DNA of 49,214 nt, from positions 1-49,214 of the IMG/VR virus record IMGVR_UViG_3300046787_000030. One strand, 5' to 3'. Under the pieces are notes generated by a model. It made no database searches and had not been told where the DNA came from. It saw only the letters and a program-made list of their open reading frames with translations. The DNA comes from a virus. The position numbers and the translations under genes were made by a program. Positions 26,727-35,782 of the stretch are shown here, in pieces; position 1 is the first letter of the stretch; each line of letters starts with the position of its first letter.

Positions 26727-27571
26727 ATTCAGACTTTATTATCTTTTGCCCATTCCATGGTAACCACCGTACGCCAGCTGGCGAAGTAGACAAGACATCT
26801 GGCATCTTCTTTTGCTTCTCTTGTCACAAAGCATGTGACCTGATCGAGTTGATCATGCACACATCTGCTAGAACATACTTCGAGGCAGCACGTTATATCA
26901 AGGGTAAAGAGACTGCTAGCGATCTATCTACTGATATAGATAAGCAGCTAGACAAGGCACCAGACTACGTTCCATTTGATGAACTCATTGTAAAGAGGCT
27001 CAACGCATCTGCACTTGAGTCCCCACGTGCTGTTAGATACTACCAGGGTAGACTCATTACCAAGGAATCTGTAAAGAAGTTTGGTCTAGGGTATTCTGAA
27101 AAGCAAGACATGGTAACTATTCCAGTACACTCACCAGACGGTTTGTGTGTAGGATTTGTTGGTAGGTCTGTAGAGGGCAAGGAGTTTAAGAATACTCCCA
27201 AGCTGCCAAAGAGTAAGGTTTTGTTTAACCTACACCGTATCAAGACATCTAGGACAGTCTATGTCGTAGAGTCATCATTTGATGCGATTAGGTTGGATCA
27301 GTGTGGCATGCCAGCGGTAGCTACACTAGGTGCCAGTGTTAATGGTACACAAATAGGTCTACTTCAAAAATACTTCAATGACATTATCGTCATTGCAGAT
27401 AACGATGAAGCAGGTGGCAACATGAAAGATAAGCTTGTTGAAAAGCTTGGATCTCGTGTTACCGTATTGCAATTAGAAAAACAATACAAAGATATTGGCG
27501 ACATGGATGACGAGTCTATTAAAAAACTTCACCAGGGGTTTGACAAGTCTATCCAAGCCATGCTAAACTAA
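26627..27571 (+). CDS. dnaG: DnaG-type primase
   Basis: A 314-residue primase that makes RNA primers for lagging-strand synthesis. The N-terminal zinc-binding domain has C41-x2-H44 and C63-x2-C66 (CHC2 type: FCPFHGNHRTP and FFCFSC). A TOPRIM domain contains E215 in VYVVESSFDAIRL and the D-x-D of IADNDEAG (258-260). It is shorter than bacterial DnaG and lacks the C-terminal helicase-binding domain, as in many phage primases. I see no in-frame alternative start closer to the zinc motif, so the 100-nt overlap with the preceding gene seems real. Confidence 0.9.
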   Translation: MDYRDRRNKSNIYTEEQVKRVLAGSGITVESEVDSDFIIFCPFHGNHRTPAGEVDKTSGIFFCFSCHKACDLIELIMHTSARTYFEAARYIKGKETASDLSTDIDKQLDKAPDYVPFDELIVKRLNASALESPRAVRYYQGRLITKESVKKFGLGYSEKQDMVTIPVHSPDGLCVGFVGRSVEGKEFKNTPKLPKSKVLFNLHRIKTSRTVYVVESSFDAIRLDQCGMPAVATLGASVNGTQIGLLQKYFNDIIVIADNDEAGGNMKDKLVEKLGSRVTVLQLEKQYKDIGDMDDESIKKLHQGFDKSIQAMLN

Positions 27572-27610
27572 TATACCCACTAAGGGAAAATAATAAACAA
27601 GGAGAAATAA

Positions 27611-28276
27611 ATGAGTGTAATTAAAGGGCTAAAGAATATCAACGCACTACTTGATAAGCCAAAGTATGATGAAAACGCACCACGAGTACGCTGGCTCAAG
27701 CTAGCTGACGGTCAGTCGGTCAAGATTCGTTTTATCGAAGAGCTTGATGAAGACTCTGCCAACTACGATGCAGACCGTGGTCTTGCTCTCGTAGTCAAGG
27801 AACACACCAACCCAAAGGACTACCGTCGTAAGGCTGTGGACACCATGGACACTGAGGGTCGTGACTGGGCAGAAGAGATGCACCGTAAGGATCCAAAGGC
27901 TGGCTGGCGTGCACGTCTCCGCTTCTACTGCAACGTGCTTGTAGATGACGGCATTGATGCACCATACGTTGCCATTTGGTCAATGGGTGTAAGCAAGCAG
28001 TCCTCGTTTAACACTATTCGAGAATACGCTCTTGAGACTGGCAGCATTTCAAATGTTGTATGGAAGCTCAAGCGTAACGGTCAGGGCACTGAGACAAGCT
28101 ACACGCTTATCCCATCGGCACCAGACTCCGAGCCATTCGCATGGAATGACACCAAGCCATTCCCACTTGAAATGGCACTTCAGCAGATTCCATATGCTGA
28201 GCAGGAAGCATACTACCTCGGCTTTGATGCCCCAGGTGGCGGTTCTTCCGTAACATCATCTACCATCGACTGGTAG
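27611..28276 (+). CDS. Putative ssDNA-binding protein of actinophage type
   Basis: A 221-residue protein with an AAGGAGAAATA ribosome-binding site. WLKLADGQSVKIRFIEELDE, then VVKEHTNPKDYRRKA and a YNxEQEAYYLGFDAP-like end (here IPYAEQEAYYLGFDAP) match a family found next to DnaE/primase genes in actinophages and usually annotated as ssDNA-binding. It lies between primase and polymerase, as expected for a replisome ssDNA-binding protein. The family's zinc-type cysteine pair is not obvious here: only a single cysteine (YCNVLV) is visible. The C-terminus is only mildly acidic, ending STIDW. Confidence 0.65.
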   Translation: MSVIKGLKNINALLDKPKYDENAPRVRWLKLADGQSVKIRFIEELDEDSANYDADRGLALVVKEHTNPKDYRRKAVDTMDTEGRDWAEEMHRKDPKAGWRARLRFYCNVLVDDGIDAPYVAIWSMGVSKQSSFNTIREYALETGSISNVVWKLKRNGQGTETSYTLIPSAPDSEPFAWNDTKPFPLEMALQQIPYAEQEAYYLGFDAPGGGSSVTSSTIDW

Positions 28277-28285
28277 CAGTACAGG

Positions 28286-28315
28286 TGGGAGTCACTAGCT
28301 TACTGGTGGCTCCCA
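28286..28315 (+). terminator. Stem-loop after the ssDNA-binding gene
   Basis: TGGGAGTCACTAG pairs with CTGGTGGCTCCCA across a 4-nt loop: 13 bp including two G-U pairs. It starts 10 nt after the stop codon. Only a weak U tract follows (TCTTC), so it may be an inefficient terminator or an mRNA 3'-end stabiliser before the polymerase gene. Confidence 0.6.
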
Positions 28316-28361
28316 TCTTCACCACATACTTATTCACGCACGTAAACAAGAAAGTTATTCA

Positions 28362-31300
28362 ATGAGCTACGTTGGACTTCACGTTCACACTCACTACTCG
28401 CTATTCGACGGCATCGCCACTCCACAGGAATATGTGGACCGAGCAGTAGAGCTGGGTATGCCAGCAATTGCAATCACAGACCACGGATCACTCTCAGGTC
28501 ACCGTGAAATGTACCGTACCGCCAAGGAGGCAGGCGTTAAGCCAATCCTAGGTGTCGAGGGCTACATGGCACAAGACCGTTTCGATCACCGTGATGCATC
28601 AGAACGTGAGCACGTTCTAGACATGGTTTATAACCACATCGTTATCCTAGCAAAGAACCAGAAGGGGCTTGAGAACCTTAACAAGCTAAATGAGATTGCT
28701 TGGACAGAAGGTTTCTTCAAGAAGCCACGTATTGACTTTGAGGTTCTAGAGCAGTACAGCGAAGGCCTTATTGTCACATCTGCATGCCCAAGCGGCATCG
28801 TTGCTAAGTCTATTGAGACTGGCGAGCTTGCTGTGGCGAAGGAAAAGATTGAGTGGTTCCACCGTGTATTTGGTGACGACTACTACATCGAGGTAATGCC
28901 TCACAACGCACCAGAGATTAACAAGGTTCTCCTAGAGCTTGCAGACGAGTACGGAATTAAAGCGGTAGCCACACCAGACTGCCACCACTCTGATCCAAGC
29001 CAGAAGGAAATCCAGGAACTCAAGCTTATCCTTAATACCTACTCGAATAAGATTGAGAAGGATGCTACATACGAGAAGTCTCTTGAGCACGATAACCTTA
29101 TGGATCGTCTTGACTACCTATACGGTGCTGACCGTCAGATGTCATTTAATAAGTTTGACATTCATCTTCTCTCTTATGAGGAGATTAAGGCTGCTATGGA
29201 AAAGCAGGGTATCGTTCGTGAAGATATCTATGCTAACTCACTAGAGATTGCCAATAAGGTACAAGACTACGACATCAAGGACCACATGGACTTGCTGCCA
29301 GTACAGTACCCAAAGCCAAATGAAGAGCTCATGTCTCTTGCCCTAGAGGGTTTGAAGACACGTGGTCTTGAAGGCAATCAGGAGTACCTAGATCGCCTGA
29401 ATGAAGAAATGCAAGTAATCTCCGACAAGAACTTTGGTCCATACTTCTTGGTCGTCCGTAATATGATTTCATGGGCAAAGAAAGAAGGTATTCGTGTCGG
29501 TCCTGGTCGTGGTTCGGCTGCTGGTAGTCTTCTCTGCTATGCTCTTGGTATTACAGATATTGACCCGATTGTTCATGGACTTCTGTTCTTCCGTTTTATT
29601 AATCCAGAACGAAATGACTTTCCAGATATTGATACTGATATCCAGGATTCTCGTCGAGACGAGGTAAAAGATTATCTAGTTAGACAGTATCGTCACGTAG
29701 CATCTATCACTACATTCCTTACCTTTAAAGACAAGGGTATGATTAAGGATATTGCACGTGCACTACACATCCCACTACCAGAGGTAAACAAGGTATCTAA
29801 GCAGATTGATACTTGGGATGAATACTGCACATCTAACTCAACCCTAGAGTTCCGACAGAAGTATCCAGAGGTAGAAGAGTTTGGAGAACAGCTACGAGGC
29901 CGTATCAAGGGTACTGGTATCCACGCTGCAGGCGTTGTAACGGCACGTGAGCCGATCTTTAAGCATGCCCCAATGGAAACACGTACAGACCCTAAAACTA
30001 AGCAGCGTATCCCTGTGGTGGCTGTGGACATGGGTGAGGCTGAACGCATTGGTCTGATTAAGTTGGATGCTCTGGGTCTAAAGACTCTCTCGGTACTCGA
30101 TGACACTCTTAATATTATTAAAGAACGTCATGGGCAAACGATTGAGCTCCTAGACATTAACATGGACGAGCGACCAGTCTACGATATGCTTTCTGCAGGT
30201 CACACCAAGGGCGTGTTCCAGTGTGAAGCTACACCATACACCAACCTGTTGGTAAAAATGGGGGTAAAGAATCTAGATGAACTATCTGCATCTAACGCAC
30301 TAGTCCGTCCAGGTGCCATGAATACCATTGGTAAAGACTACATCGCACGTAAGCATGGCAAGCAGAGCATTAGCTTTAGCCACGTTAAGATGAAGGCATT
30401 TACTTCTGATACCTATGGCTGTATCCTTTATCAGGAACAGGTTATGCAGGCTTGTACAGAGCTTGGTGGTATGACTATGGCTGAGGCTGACAAGGTTCGT
30501 AAGATCATTGGTAAGAAGAAGGATGCTAAGGAGTTTGACCAGTTCCAGGATCAGTTCGTTAAGGGTGCTTCACAGTACCTTGGTGAAGAGGGTGCTAGAA
30601 ACCTATGGCACGACTTTGAAGCACACGCTGGTTATTCGTTTAACAAGTCACACGCTGTAGCCTACTCTACGCTTTCATACTGGACTGCATGGCTTAAGTA
30701 CTACTATCCAATTGAGTTTATGTTTGCTCTTCTTAAGAACGAGAAGGACAAGGATGCACGTACTGAGTATCTAATTGAAGCCAAGCGTATGGGTATCCCA
30801 ATTCGTTTGCCACACGTTAACGAGTCTGACAATGACTTTAAGATTGAGGGCAAGGGTATTCGCTTTGGTCTTTCTGGAATTAAGTATGTATCTGATAACA
30901 TTGCTGGCAAGTATCTTGCAGCACGCCCATTCAAGTCATACAAGGAGCTAGAAGACTTTACATTTGCCAAGGGTAGTGGTGTCAATAGCCGTGCACTAGC
31001 TTCTATGAGACTGATTGGTGCAACAACCTTTGATGACTGCCCACGTAACGATGAAGAGATTCGTGAGAACCTTTACGAGTACCTAAACCTACCAGAGTTT
31101 AACATCTCAGTTCCAGCACACTTCCATGCTTTCATTAGCGAGACAGTGGACTTCGAGGAGAAGGGGGCATTCATTGTCATGGGAATGGTCAAGAACATTA
31201 AGAGAGGTAAGGGATGGTCACGTGTTGAGATCCTAGATAAGACTGGTGTTGTTGGTATCTTTGACGACGAGCAGACTACGATTGAGCCAGGTAAGACATA

Positions 31301-31637
31301 CATTGTGCTTGCCAGCGATAACCGTATCCTTTCTGCAATCCCCGTAGACGAGGCCAAGGGCTCTGACAACGGTATTGTTAAGTTCCTAAGCTACAAGCAG
31401 CTTCCATATACTGATGATGAATTGTATGTCGTGTCATTCAAGCCACGTGTAACTAAGGCTGGCAAGAAGATGGCATACCTAGTTGTAGCAGACACATCAC
31501 GTGAGCTGCATTCTGTGACGGTATTCCCAACACAGTTCCCCAAGGCCTACATGAAGATTAAAGAAGGCAAAGCATATAAGTTTGATTTGGGTAAAACCAA
31601 GGATGGCACAATCATTATGAACGACGTTACAGAATAA
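28362..31637 (+). CDS. dnaE: DNA polymerase III alpha subunit (DnaE-type)
   Basis: A 1091-residue C-family replicative polymerase. The N-terminal PHP domain has the full set of metal ligands by eye: H7/H9 in LHVHTHYS, D16, H41, E66, H92, C142, E177, D206 and H208, so a PHP exonuclease activity is plausible, as in actinobacterial DnaE1. The GPGRGSAAGS nucleotide-binding motif is near residue 380 and the catalytic aspartates are in PDIDTD (421-426). A helix-hairpin-helix region and an OB-like region (KGWSRVEILDKTG) follow. A separate DnaQ-like exonuclease is encoded downstream. The phage therefore carries its own polymerase core with possible proofreading. Confidence 0.95.
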   Translation: MSYVGLHVHTHYSLFDGIATPQEYVDRAVELGMPAIAITDHGSLSGHREMYRTAKEAGVKPILGVEGYMAQDRFDHRDASEREHVLDMVYNHIVILAKNQKGLENLNKLNEIAWTEGFFKKPRIDFEVLEQYSEGLIVTSACPSGIVAKSIETGELAVAKEKIEWFHRVFGDDYYIEVMPHNAPEINKVLLELADEYGIKAVATPDCHHSDPSQKEIQELKLILNTYSNKIEKDATYEKSLEHDNLMDRLDYLYGADRQMSFNKFDIHLLSYEEIKAAMEKQGIVREDIYANSLEIANKVQDYDIKDHMDLLPVQYPKPNEELMSLALEGLKTRGLEGNQEYLDRLNEEMQVISDKNFGPYFLVVRNMISWAKKEGIRVGPGRGSAAGSLLCYALGITDIDPIVHGLLFFRFINPERNDFPDIDTDIQDSRRDEVKDYLVRQYRHVASITTFLTFKDKGMIKDIARALHIPLPEVNKVSKQIDTWDEYCTSNSTLEFRQKYPEVEEFGEQLRGRIKGTGIHAAGVVTAREPIFKHAPMETRTDPKTKQRIPVVAVDMGEAERIGLIKLDALGLKTLSVLDDTLNIIKERHGQTIELLDINMDERPVYDMLSAGHTKGVFQCEATPYTNLLVKMGVKNLDELSASNALVRPGAMNTIGKDYIARKHGKQSISFSHVKMKAFTSDTYGCILYQEQVMQACTELGGMTMAEADKVRKIIGKKKDAKEFDQFQDQFVKGASQYLGEEGARNLWHDFEAHAGYSFNKSHAVAYSTLSYWTAWLKYYYPIEFMFALLKNEKDKDARTEYLIEAKRMGIPIRLPHVNESDNDFKIEGKGIRFGLSGIKYVSDNIAGKYLAARPFKSYKELEDFTFAKGSGVNSRALASMRLIGATTFDDCPRNDEEIRENLYEYLNLPEFNISVPAHFHAFISETVDFEEKGAFIVMGMVKNIKRGKGWSRVEILDKTGVVGIFDDEQTTIEPGKTYIVLASDNRILSAIPVDEAKGSDNGIVKFLSYKQLPYTDDELYVVSFKPRVTKAGKKMAYLVVADTSRELHSVTVFPTQFPKAYMKIKEGKAYKFDLGKTKDGTIIMNDVTE

Positions 31638-31646
31638 GGAGAAACA

Positions 31647-31964
31647 ATGTTTGACGATCTATCAATTGAGTTACACAAGACAGCAGTAGAAAAAGGTTTC
31701 TGGCCAGAGGATGTTGATGACATCTTTGTGACCAAGCAGCTTATGATGATTGTTTCTGAGGCCGTAGAGGTTATGGAAGCAATCCGTAAAGATAAGGGCG
31801 AAGAAGAGATTGCAGATGAAATGGCAGATATTCTTATTCGCACATTCGACTTGTACGCTGGTTTAGTCGAACACGGGTATACTAAGGTATCCCTCGATTA
31901 CGCTTTCGAGCAGAAGACCAACATCAATAAGTCACGACCAGAGAAGCACGGAGTACGATTCTAA
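31647..31964 (+). CDS. MazG-like nucleotide pyrophosphohydrolase
   Basis: A 105-residue all-helical protein. The MazG-type metal-binding motif is E38xxE41 (SEAVEVME) with E58xxD61 (DEMADIL). MazG-family enzymes hydrolyse NTPs or dNTPs, or alarmones, and phages often carry them. AGGAG precedes the ATG. It overlaps the NrdH gene by one base, placing nucleotide-pool control together with the redoxin. Confidence 0.8.
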   Translation: MFDDLSIELHKTAVEKGFWPEDVDDIFVTKQLMMIVSEAVEVMEAIRKDKGEEEIADEMADILIRTFDLYAGLVEHGYTKVSLDYAFEQKTNINKSRPEKHGVRF

Positions 31965-32185
31965 TGATTACAGTATATACAAAGCCAGCATGCGTTCAGT
32001 GTGAGCAGACTAAGAAGCTTTTGACCAAGAATGGTTTAGAGTTTGACACGGTAGACATCACACAAGACGAAGAAGCATATAACAAGATTGTTGGCATGGG
32101 CTTCTTGGCAGCTCCTGTAGTTATTGCAGGTGAAGACAGCTGGGCAGGGTTCCAGCCAGATAAGATTAATGGGTTGGTGGACTAA
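31964..32185 (+). CDS. nrdH: NrdH-like redoxin
   Basis: A 73-residue thioredoxin-fold protein. MITVYTKPACVQC carries the CVQC motif at C10-C13 typical of NrdH rather than glutaredoxin CPYC. NrdH reduces class Ib ribonucleotide reductase. The nrdIEF genes lie ~7 kb downstream, completing the system. Length and the GMGFLAAPVVIAGEDSWAGF ending fit the family. Start and stop overlap neighbours by one base. Confidence 0.92.
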   Translation: MITVYTKPACVQCEQTKKLLTKNGLEFDTVDITQDEEAYNKIVGMGFLAAPVVIAGEDSWAGFQPDKINGLVD

Positions 32186-33204
32186 TGGCAATGACGGTAG
32201 ACGATGTACTAGCTGCATTGAATCCAAAGCTACGCAAGAATCTGTTTGTTGGTGACGACATGCCAGAAACAATCCTGCAACCAACACCAAGCTATGGCCT
32301 CAACAAGGCACTTGGTGGAGGCTTGCCATATGGTCGTCAGGTATTGATCTGGGGCAGTAAGTCATCAGCTAAGTCTTCTATGTGTCTTCAGATGATTGGT
32401 CTTGCACAGAAGGAAGGCAAGATCTGTGCATGGATTGATGCAGAGATGTCGTTCGACAAGTCCTGGGCTGAAAAGCTAGGGGTAGACACATCAAAGCTTA
32501 TCTATTCACAGTGTCGTACAATCAATGAGATGGTAGACCTAGGGACAAACCTAATGCATGCAGGTGTAGACCTTATTGTTGTAGACAGTATTACATCACT
32601 GCTACCTGCAATCTACTTTGAGAAGGACTCTGACGAGCTTAAGCAGCTTGAGAACACCAAGCAGATTGGTGCTGAGTCACGAGACTTCTCTAATGCATGG
32701 AAGATGATTAACTATGCTAACAACAAGCCTAAGCCTACGTTGTTTGTTTTGATCTCTCAGTCACGTAACAACATCTCTGCTATGTACACTTCACAGCAGC
32801 CAACAGGTGGACAGGCTACAAAGTTCTATTCATCTACAGTTATCAAGCTGTTCTCCTCTGAGTCTGACAATCAGGCTATCAAGGGTAAGATTCCTGTGGG
32901 AGACAAGCTTATTGAAGATAAGATTGGTCGTAAGATCAACTGGGACTTGCAGTTCTCTAAGACATCTGCAGGCTTCCAGTCTGGTAGCTATGACTTCTAC
33001 TTTAAGGGAGCTAACATCGGCGTAGACGGCGTTGGAGACCTTGTGGATACTGCTGAGCTCGCAGGTATTGTAAATCGCACTGGAGCATGGTATATTGTAT
33101 CTGAAGATAAAAAGATTCAGGGTAGAGAAGCCTTCATTGCCTACGTTAAGGAGAATGAAGAATTCCGTAAGTCTATTGAGGATAAGCTAAATGGCACGCT
33201 ATAA
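32185..33204 (+). CDS. UvsX/RecA-like recombinase
   Basis: A 339-residue strand-exchange ATPase. Walker A at residues 57-64 reads GSKSSAKS, where the usual second Gly is Ala, similar to the altered P-loop of T4 UvsX. Walker B is VDLIVVDSITSLLP. FVLISQSRNNISAMYTSQQP and the following GGQATKFYSS region correspond to the RecA/UvsX loop before L2. It promotes recombination-dependent replication and repair, working with the resolvase-type and Cas4-like genes downstream. It overlaps nrdH by one base. Confidence 0.85.
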   Translation: MAMTVDDVLAALNPKLRKNLFVGDDMPETILQPTPSYGLNKALGGGLPYGRQVLIWGSKSSAKSSMCLQMIGLAQKEGKICAWIDAEMSFDKSWAEKLGVDTSKLIYSQCRTINEMVDLGTNLMHAGVDLIVVDSITSLLPAIYFEKDSDELKQLENTKQIGAESRDFSNAWKMINYANNKPKPTLFVLISQSRNNISAMYTSQQPTGGQATKFYSSTVIKLFSSESDNQAIKGKIPVGDKLIEDKIGRKINWDLQFSKTSAGFQSGSYDFYFKGANIGVDGVGDLVDTAELAGIVNRTGAWYIVSEDKKIQGREAFIAYVKENEEFRKSIEDKLNGTL

Positions 33205-33361
33205 CGTTTATCCAGGTACCTACATATGTCAGACATGCCATGTTGAGGTTCCAACGATACGATCTTACCCAGATGAAAAACGCTTAACATGGATGTGTAA
33301 AGACAAGCATCTTAGTGAGGTAGACTTGAACACTAAAAAGTCTAAGAGTGACTATGAGTGA
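33191..33361 (+). CDS. 56-residue zinc-ribbon microprotein
   Basis: A short gene overlapping the recombinase end by 14 nt and the next gene start. MARYNVYPGTYICQTCHVEV has C13-x2-C16; C36 and H40 (TWMCKDKH) could complete a zinc site. Compact zinc proteins with this pattern are common in actinophages. Context suggests a partner of the recombination genes; the function is unknown. Confidence 0.7.
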   Translation: MARYNVYPGTYICQTCHVEVPTIRSYPDEKRLTWMCKDKHLSEVDLNTKKSKSDYE

Positions 33362-33641
33362 ACGAGGAGAGTCTAAGAGACTAGGTGCTAAGCAGCACAA
33401 GAACTCTGGACGGAACACACAAAAGGGCGATGCGACATGGGAAAACTTCTGTGTTGACTTTAAAGAGGTTGGAAAATCTTTTACGCTTAACAAAGAGGTA
33501 TGGGCAAAAGCCAGTACTGATGCTATAAAGAACCACGCTGATCCAGCAATCATTGTTGTAATCGGTGACGATGCACATAAAACAAGACTGGCAGTGATAG
33601 AACTATCACTACTAGAACAATTAATTGAGGATACAAAATAA
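33348..33641 (+). CDS. PD-(D/E)XK-like small nuclease / resolvase candidate
   Basis: A 97-residue basic protein; start GTG 33348, or ATG two codons later. GDATWENFCVDFKEVGKSFT carries a D-x(n)-DFK arrangement reminiscent of the PD-(D/E)XK core, followed by an EVWAKASTDAIKNH helix and an AIIVVIGDDA strand. Similar small proteins next to recombinases are annotated as Holliday junction resolvase-like. A separate RuvC-type resolvase is present at 35766, so this one may have a different nuclease or structural role. Confidence 0.55.
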   Translation: MTMSERGESKRLGAKQHKNSGRNTQKGDATWENFCVDFKEVGKSFTLNKEVWAKASTDAIKNHADPAIIVVIGDDAHKTRLAVIELSLLEQLIEDTK

Positions 33642-34375
33642 TGAAAATACTATTTCTTGACCTAGAAACAACACCAATGACAGCCCATACTTGGGGACTA
33701 TGGGACCAGAACATCTCACTCAAGCAGATCCTGGCATCCACAGAAGTCATGTGCTTCGGTGCAAGATGGTACGGACAGAAGAAGGTTATCTTCAAGTCGG
33801 TACATCATGACGGTAAGCAGGAGATGCTTAACGAGATTCACCGACTTATGGATGAAGCAGATGCAGTAGTGGGATGGAACTCAGCTGCATTCGATGTGAA
33901 GCACCTTAAGCGTGAGTTCTTGGAGGCAGGAATGCTCCCACACTCACCTACAAAGGATATTGACCTTATGACTGTTGTTAAGTCACAGTTTAAGTTCCCA
34001 TCAAATAAGCTTGACTACGTAGCACAACGTCTTGGAGTTGGTGCGAAGGTAGAGCACTCAGGCTTTGACCTCTGGATTAAGTGTATGGCTGGCAACAGCA
34101 AAGCTTGGGCAGAGATGAAGAAGTATCAGATCCAGGATGTTAATCTACTTATTGATCTGTATGAGAAGCTTCTTCCATGGATTAACTCTCACCCCACAGT
34201 AGGTATGTATGAAAACATTGACGATGCTTGCCCCAACTGTGGTTCTCAGAATCTACGTCCAGAAGGTGTCTACGTTGGCACCACAGGCTCTTATGACAAG
34301 TTCCAGTGCAACGATTGTGGCAAGTGGGTAAAGTCAAGCAAGAGTAATCTTACTAGCAAAACTAGCGGTATCTAG
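33641..34375 (+). CDS. DnaQ-like 3'-5' exonuclease with C-terminal zinc ribbon
   Basis: A 244-residue RNase H-fold exonuclease. Exo I motif LFLDLET (D7, E9), Exo II GWNSAAFD (D85) and Exo III YQIQD (Y162, D166) give the DEDD-type set. The C-terminal ~45 residues carry C197-x2-C200 and C223-x2-C226, a zinc ribbon that could bind DNA. A proofreading or recombination exonuclease is most likely; the zinc tail is unusual for DnaQ. ATG is preceded by GAGGATAC. Confidence 0.75.
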   Translation: MKILFLDLETTPMTAHTWGLWDQNISLKQILASTEVMCFGARWYGQKKVIFKSVHHDGKQEMLNEIHRLMDEADAVVGWNSAAFDVKHLKREFLEAGMLPHSPTKDIDLMTVVKSQFKFPSNKLDYVAQRLGVGAKVEHSGFDLWIKCMAGNSKAWAEMKKYQIQDVNLLIDLYEKLLPWINSHPTVGMYENIDDACPNCGSQNLRPEGVYVGTTGSYDKFQCNDCGKWVKSSKSNLTSKTSGI

Positions 34376-34382
34376 GGGAAAG

Positions 34383-34391
34383 TGATATACT
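34383..34391 (+). promoter_or_regulatory. Extended -10 promoter (TGATATACT), predicted leaderless start
   Basis: TGATATACT with the last base exactly 7 nt before the ATG at 34398. The upstream gene has just ended at 34375. No -35 match. This is the same element and spacing as at 48435, which argues for a dedicated promoter class. Confidence 0.65.
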
Positions 34392-34397
34392 AAGGTG

Positions 34398-34712
34398 ATG
34401 GAAACACAAGTAGAAAACAAAACAACTCTAGAAATGATTAATGGTCTGTCAGATATTGCAGACTTTATGGACGACGAGGAGCTTACAGCTGCTCTGACAA
34501 TGATTGCAAAACTAATTATTAAACCAGATATCCCATTAAATGTTGCTACCGTTGAGATTGTTAGGCTACAGGCAATTGCCGCCAAGATGTCGTTTAAGGC
34601 TACTTGGATGACTAACGTAGATAAGGGAGATCGAGCGAAGAAGAACATATACTATACTGCTGCAGAGGCTGTTAATAACCTCGTATCAGCACTAAAGTAT
34701 ATTACTCGCTAA
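34398..34712 (+). CDS. Helical hypothetical protein
   Basis: A 104-residue protein, nearly all predicted helix: acidic N-terminal half (ISDIADFMDDEELTAALTMI here LSDIADFMDDEELTAALTMI) and a C-terminal region RAKKNIYYTAAEAVNNLVSA. ATG chosen at 34398 because the promoter element predicts +1 there; a GTG one codon earlier is the alternative. Small helical proteins of this look occur in actinophage replication blocks. No function assigned. Confidence 0.6.
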   Translation: METQVENKTTLEMINGLSDIADFMDDEELTAALTMIAKLIIKPDIPLNVATVEIVRLQAIAAKMSFKATWMTNVDKGDRAKKNIYYTAAEAVNNLVSALKYITR

Positions 34713-34719
34713 CAACATT

Positions 34720-35517
34720 ATGAAAAGTTTACTACAGCAAGTAATGGAGAAGCCAGCAGAGGCTAAGCTGGCTGATGCCTTTGATGTCAATGGTCTCATT
34801 GAAAAGATTCAGCACGGGTATATTGCTAACCGTGGTCCTAAGCACCAGCAGAAGAAGAGCTTTGCTCCTTCTACTATCGCTTACGGCCATGGGGAGTGTG
34901 CCCGTTATTGGTACCTCGCATTTGAAGGCGGTACCTTTGAAGACAATGCAGATGCATTTGCAGGTGCTAACATGACCAATGGTACACTCTCACATGAGCG
35001 TATTCAGAAGGCTATGGGAGATGCAGGCATCCTTATTGATTCAGAGTTTAAGATTGTAAACAATGATCCACCTATCTTTGGTTACGGTGACGTAATGCTA
35101 GATTGGCAGGGAGAACCACTCCTGGGTGAAATTAAGACAATGATGAATGAGGGCTTCGAGTATCGCAAGAATAATCGTAAGCCAAAGACTGGACACTTAA
35201 TCCAGTTGCTTATTTATATGAAGATTCTTCAGAAGAAGAAAGCAGTACTCATTTATGAAAACAAGAATAACCATGAACTATTGGTAATTCCTGTTCAGAT
35301 TAATGATTACTATATCAAGTGGGTAAATGATGCGTTTGACTGGATGAGAACAGTACGCAAGACCTGGGAAGATAAAGTCCTCCCAGAAAAGGTGTACCGA
35401 TCTAATTCCAAGATTTGCAAGTCATGCCCTCTTTCGAAGGTATGTGCAGACGCTGGCAAGGGAGAGATTAGAATTAACTCTTTGGAGCCAATAGATGAAA
35501 AACTGTCGCTGGTGTGA
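34720..35517 (+). CDS. Cas4-like RecB-family exonuclease
   Basis: A 265-residue nuclease. Cas4-type landmarks are visible: first Cys in GHGECARYWY (C60), LSHERIQ (H92), GYGDVMLD (D124/D128), GEIK (E137, K139), a Q162 helix, and the C-terminal cluster CKSCPLSKVC holding three cysteines, together a probable Fe-S site. It would process DNA ends in recombination. It is a common actinophage gene next to recombinase and RuvC. No Cas1/Cas2 or CRISPR array is nearby, so a CRISPR role is not indicated. Confidence 0.85.
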   Translation: MKSLLQQVMEKPAEAKLADAFDVNGLIEKIQHGYIANRGPKHQQKKSFAPSTIAYGHGECARYWYLAFEGGTFEDNADAFAGANMTNGTLSHERIQKAMGDAGILIDSEFKIVNNDPPIFGYGDVMLDWQGEPLLGEIKTMMNEGFEYRKNNRKPKTGHLIQLLIYMKILQKKKAVLIYENKNNHELLVIPVQINDYYIKWVNDAFDWMRTVRKTWEDKVLPEKVYRSNSKICKSCPLSKVCADAGKGEIRINSLEPIDEKLSLV

Positions 35518-35782
35518 CGCTAGCTTTAGCCCACGTGTACCATATCAGATTTACTGTTCTGACGAATGCAGAGAACATGCAACGAAAGAAAAGATTGCAC
35601 AACGTTACGCTATAACAAAGCGTAATAGATTGATTGGCAAGCCCAGGACCTGCAAGTCCTGTGCTAAGCCTCTCTCTGCATATAACGATGGGCAGTTGTG
35701 CTCTGGATGTATCGTCAACCCAGGCGATGTTACGAAAGCTCTAAAAGAAATTAAGGGTATGGCAAATGGAAAAGACAAGTAA
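35495..35782 (+). CDS. Double zinc-finger small protein
   Basis: A 95-residue protein overlapping the Cas4-like gene by 23 nt. Two zinc sites: C4/C7 with C21/C25, and C53/C56 with C69/C72. Basic middle region (KEKIAQRYAITKRNRLIGKP) suggests nucleic-acid binding. Between Cas4-like and RuvC-like genes; possibly a DNA-binding accessory in recombination. The C-terminus overlaps the next gene by 17 nt. Confidence 0.7.
   Translation: MKNCRWCDASFSPRVPYQIYCSDECREHATKEKIAQRYAITKRNRLIGKPRTCKSCAKPLSAYNDGQLCSGCIVNPGDVTKALKEIKGMANGKDK

Noticed and set aside
34720-35517. Cas4-like gene as a sign of a CRISPR system
   Set aside because: No repeats or other cas genes nearby. Cas4-like nucleases are common in actinophage recombination modules.
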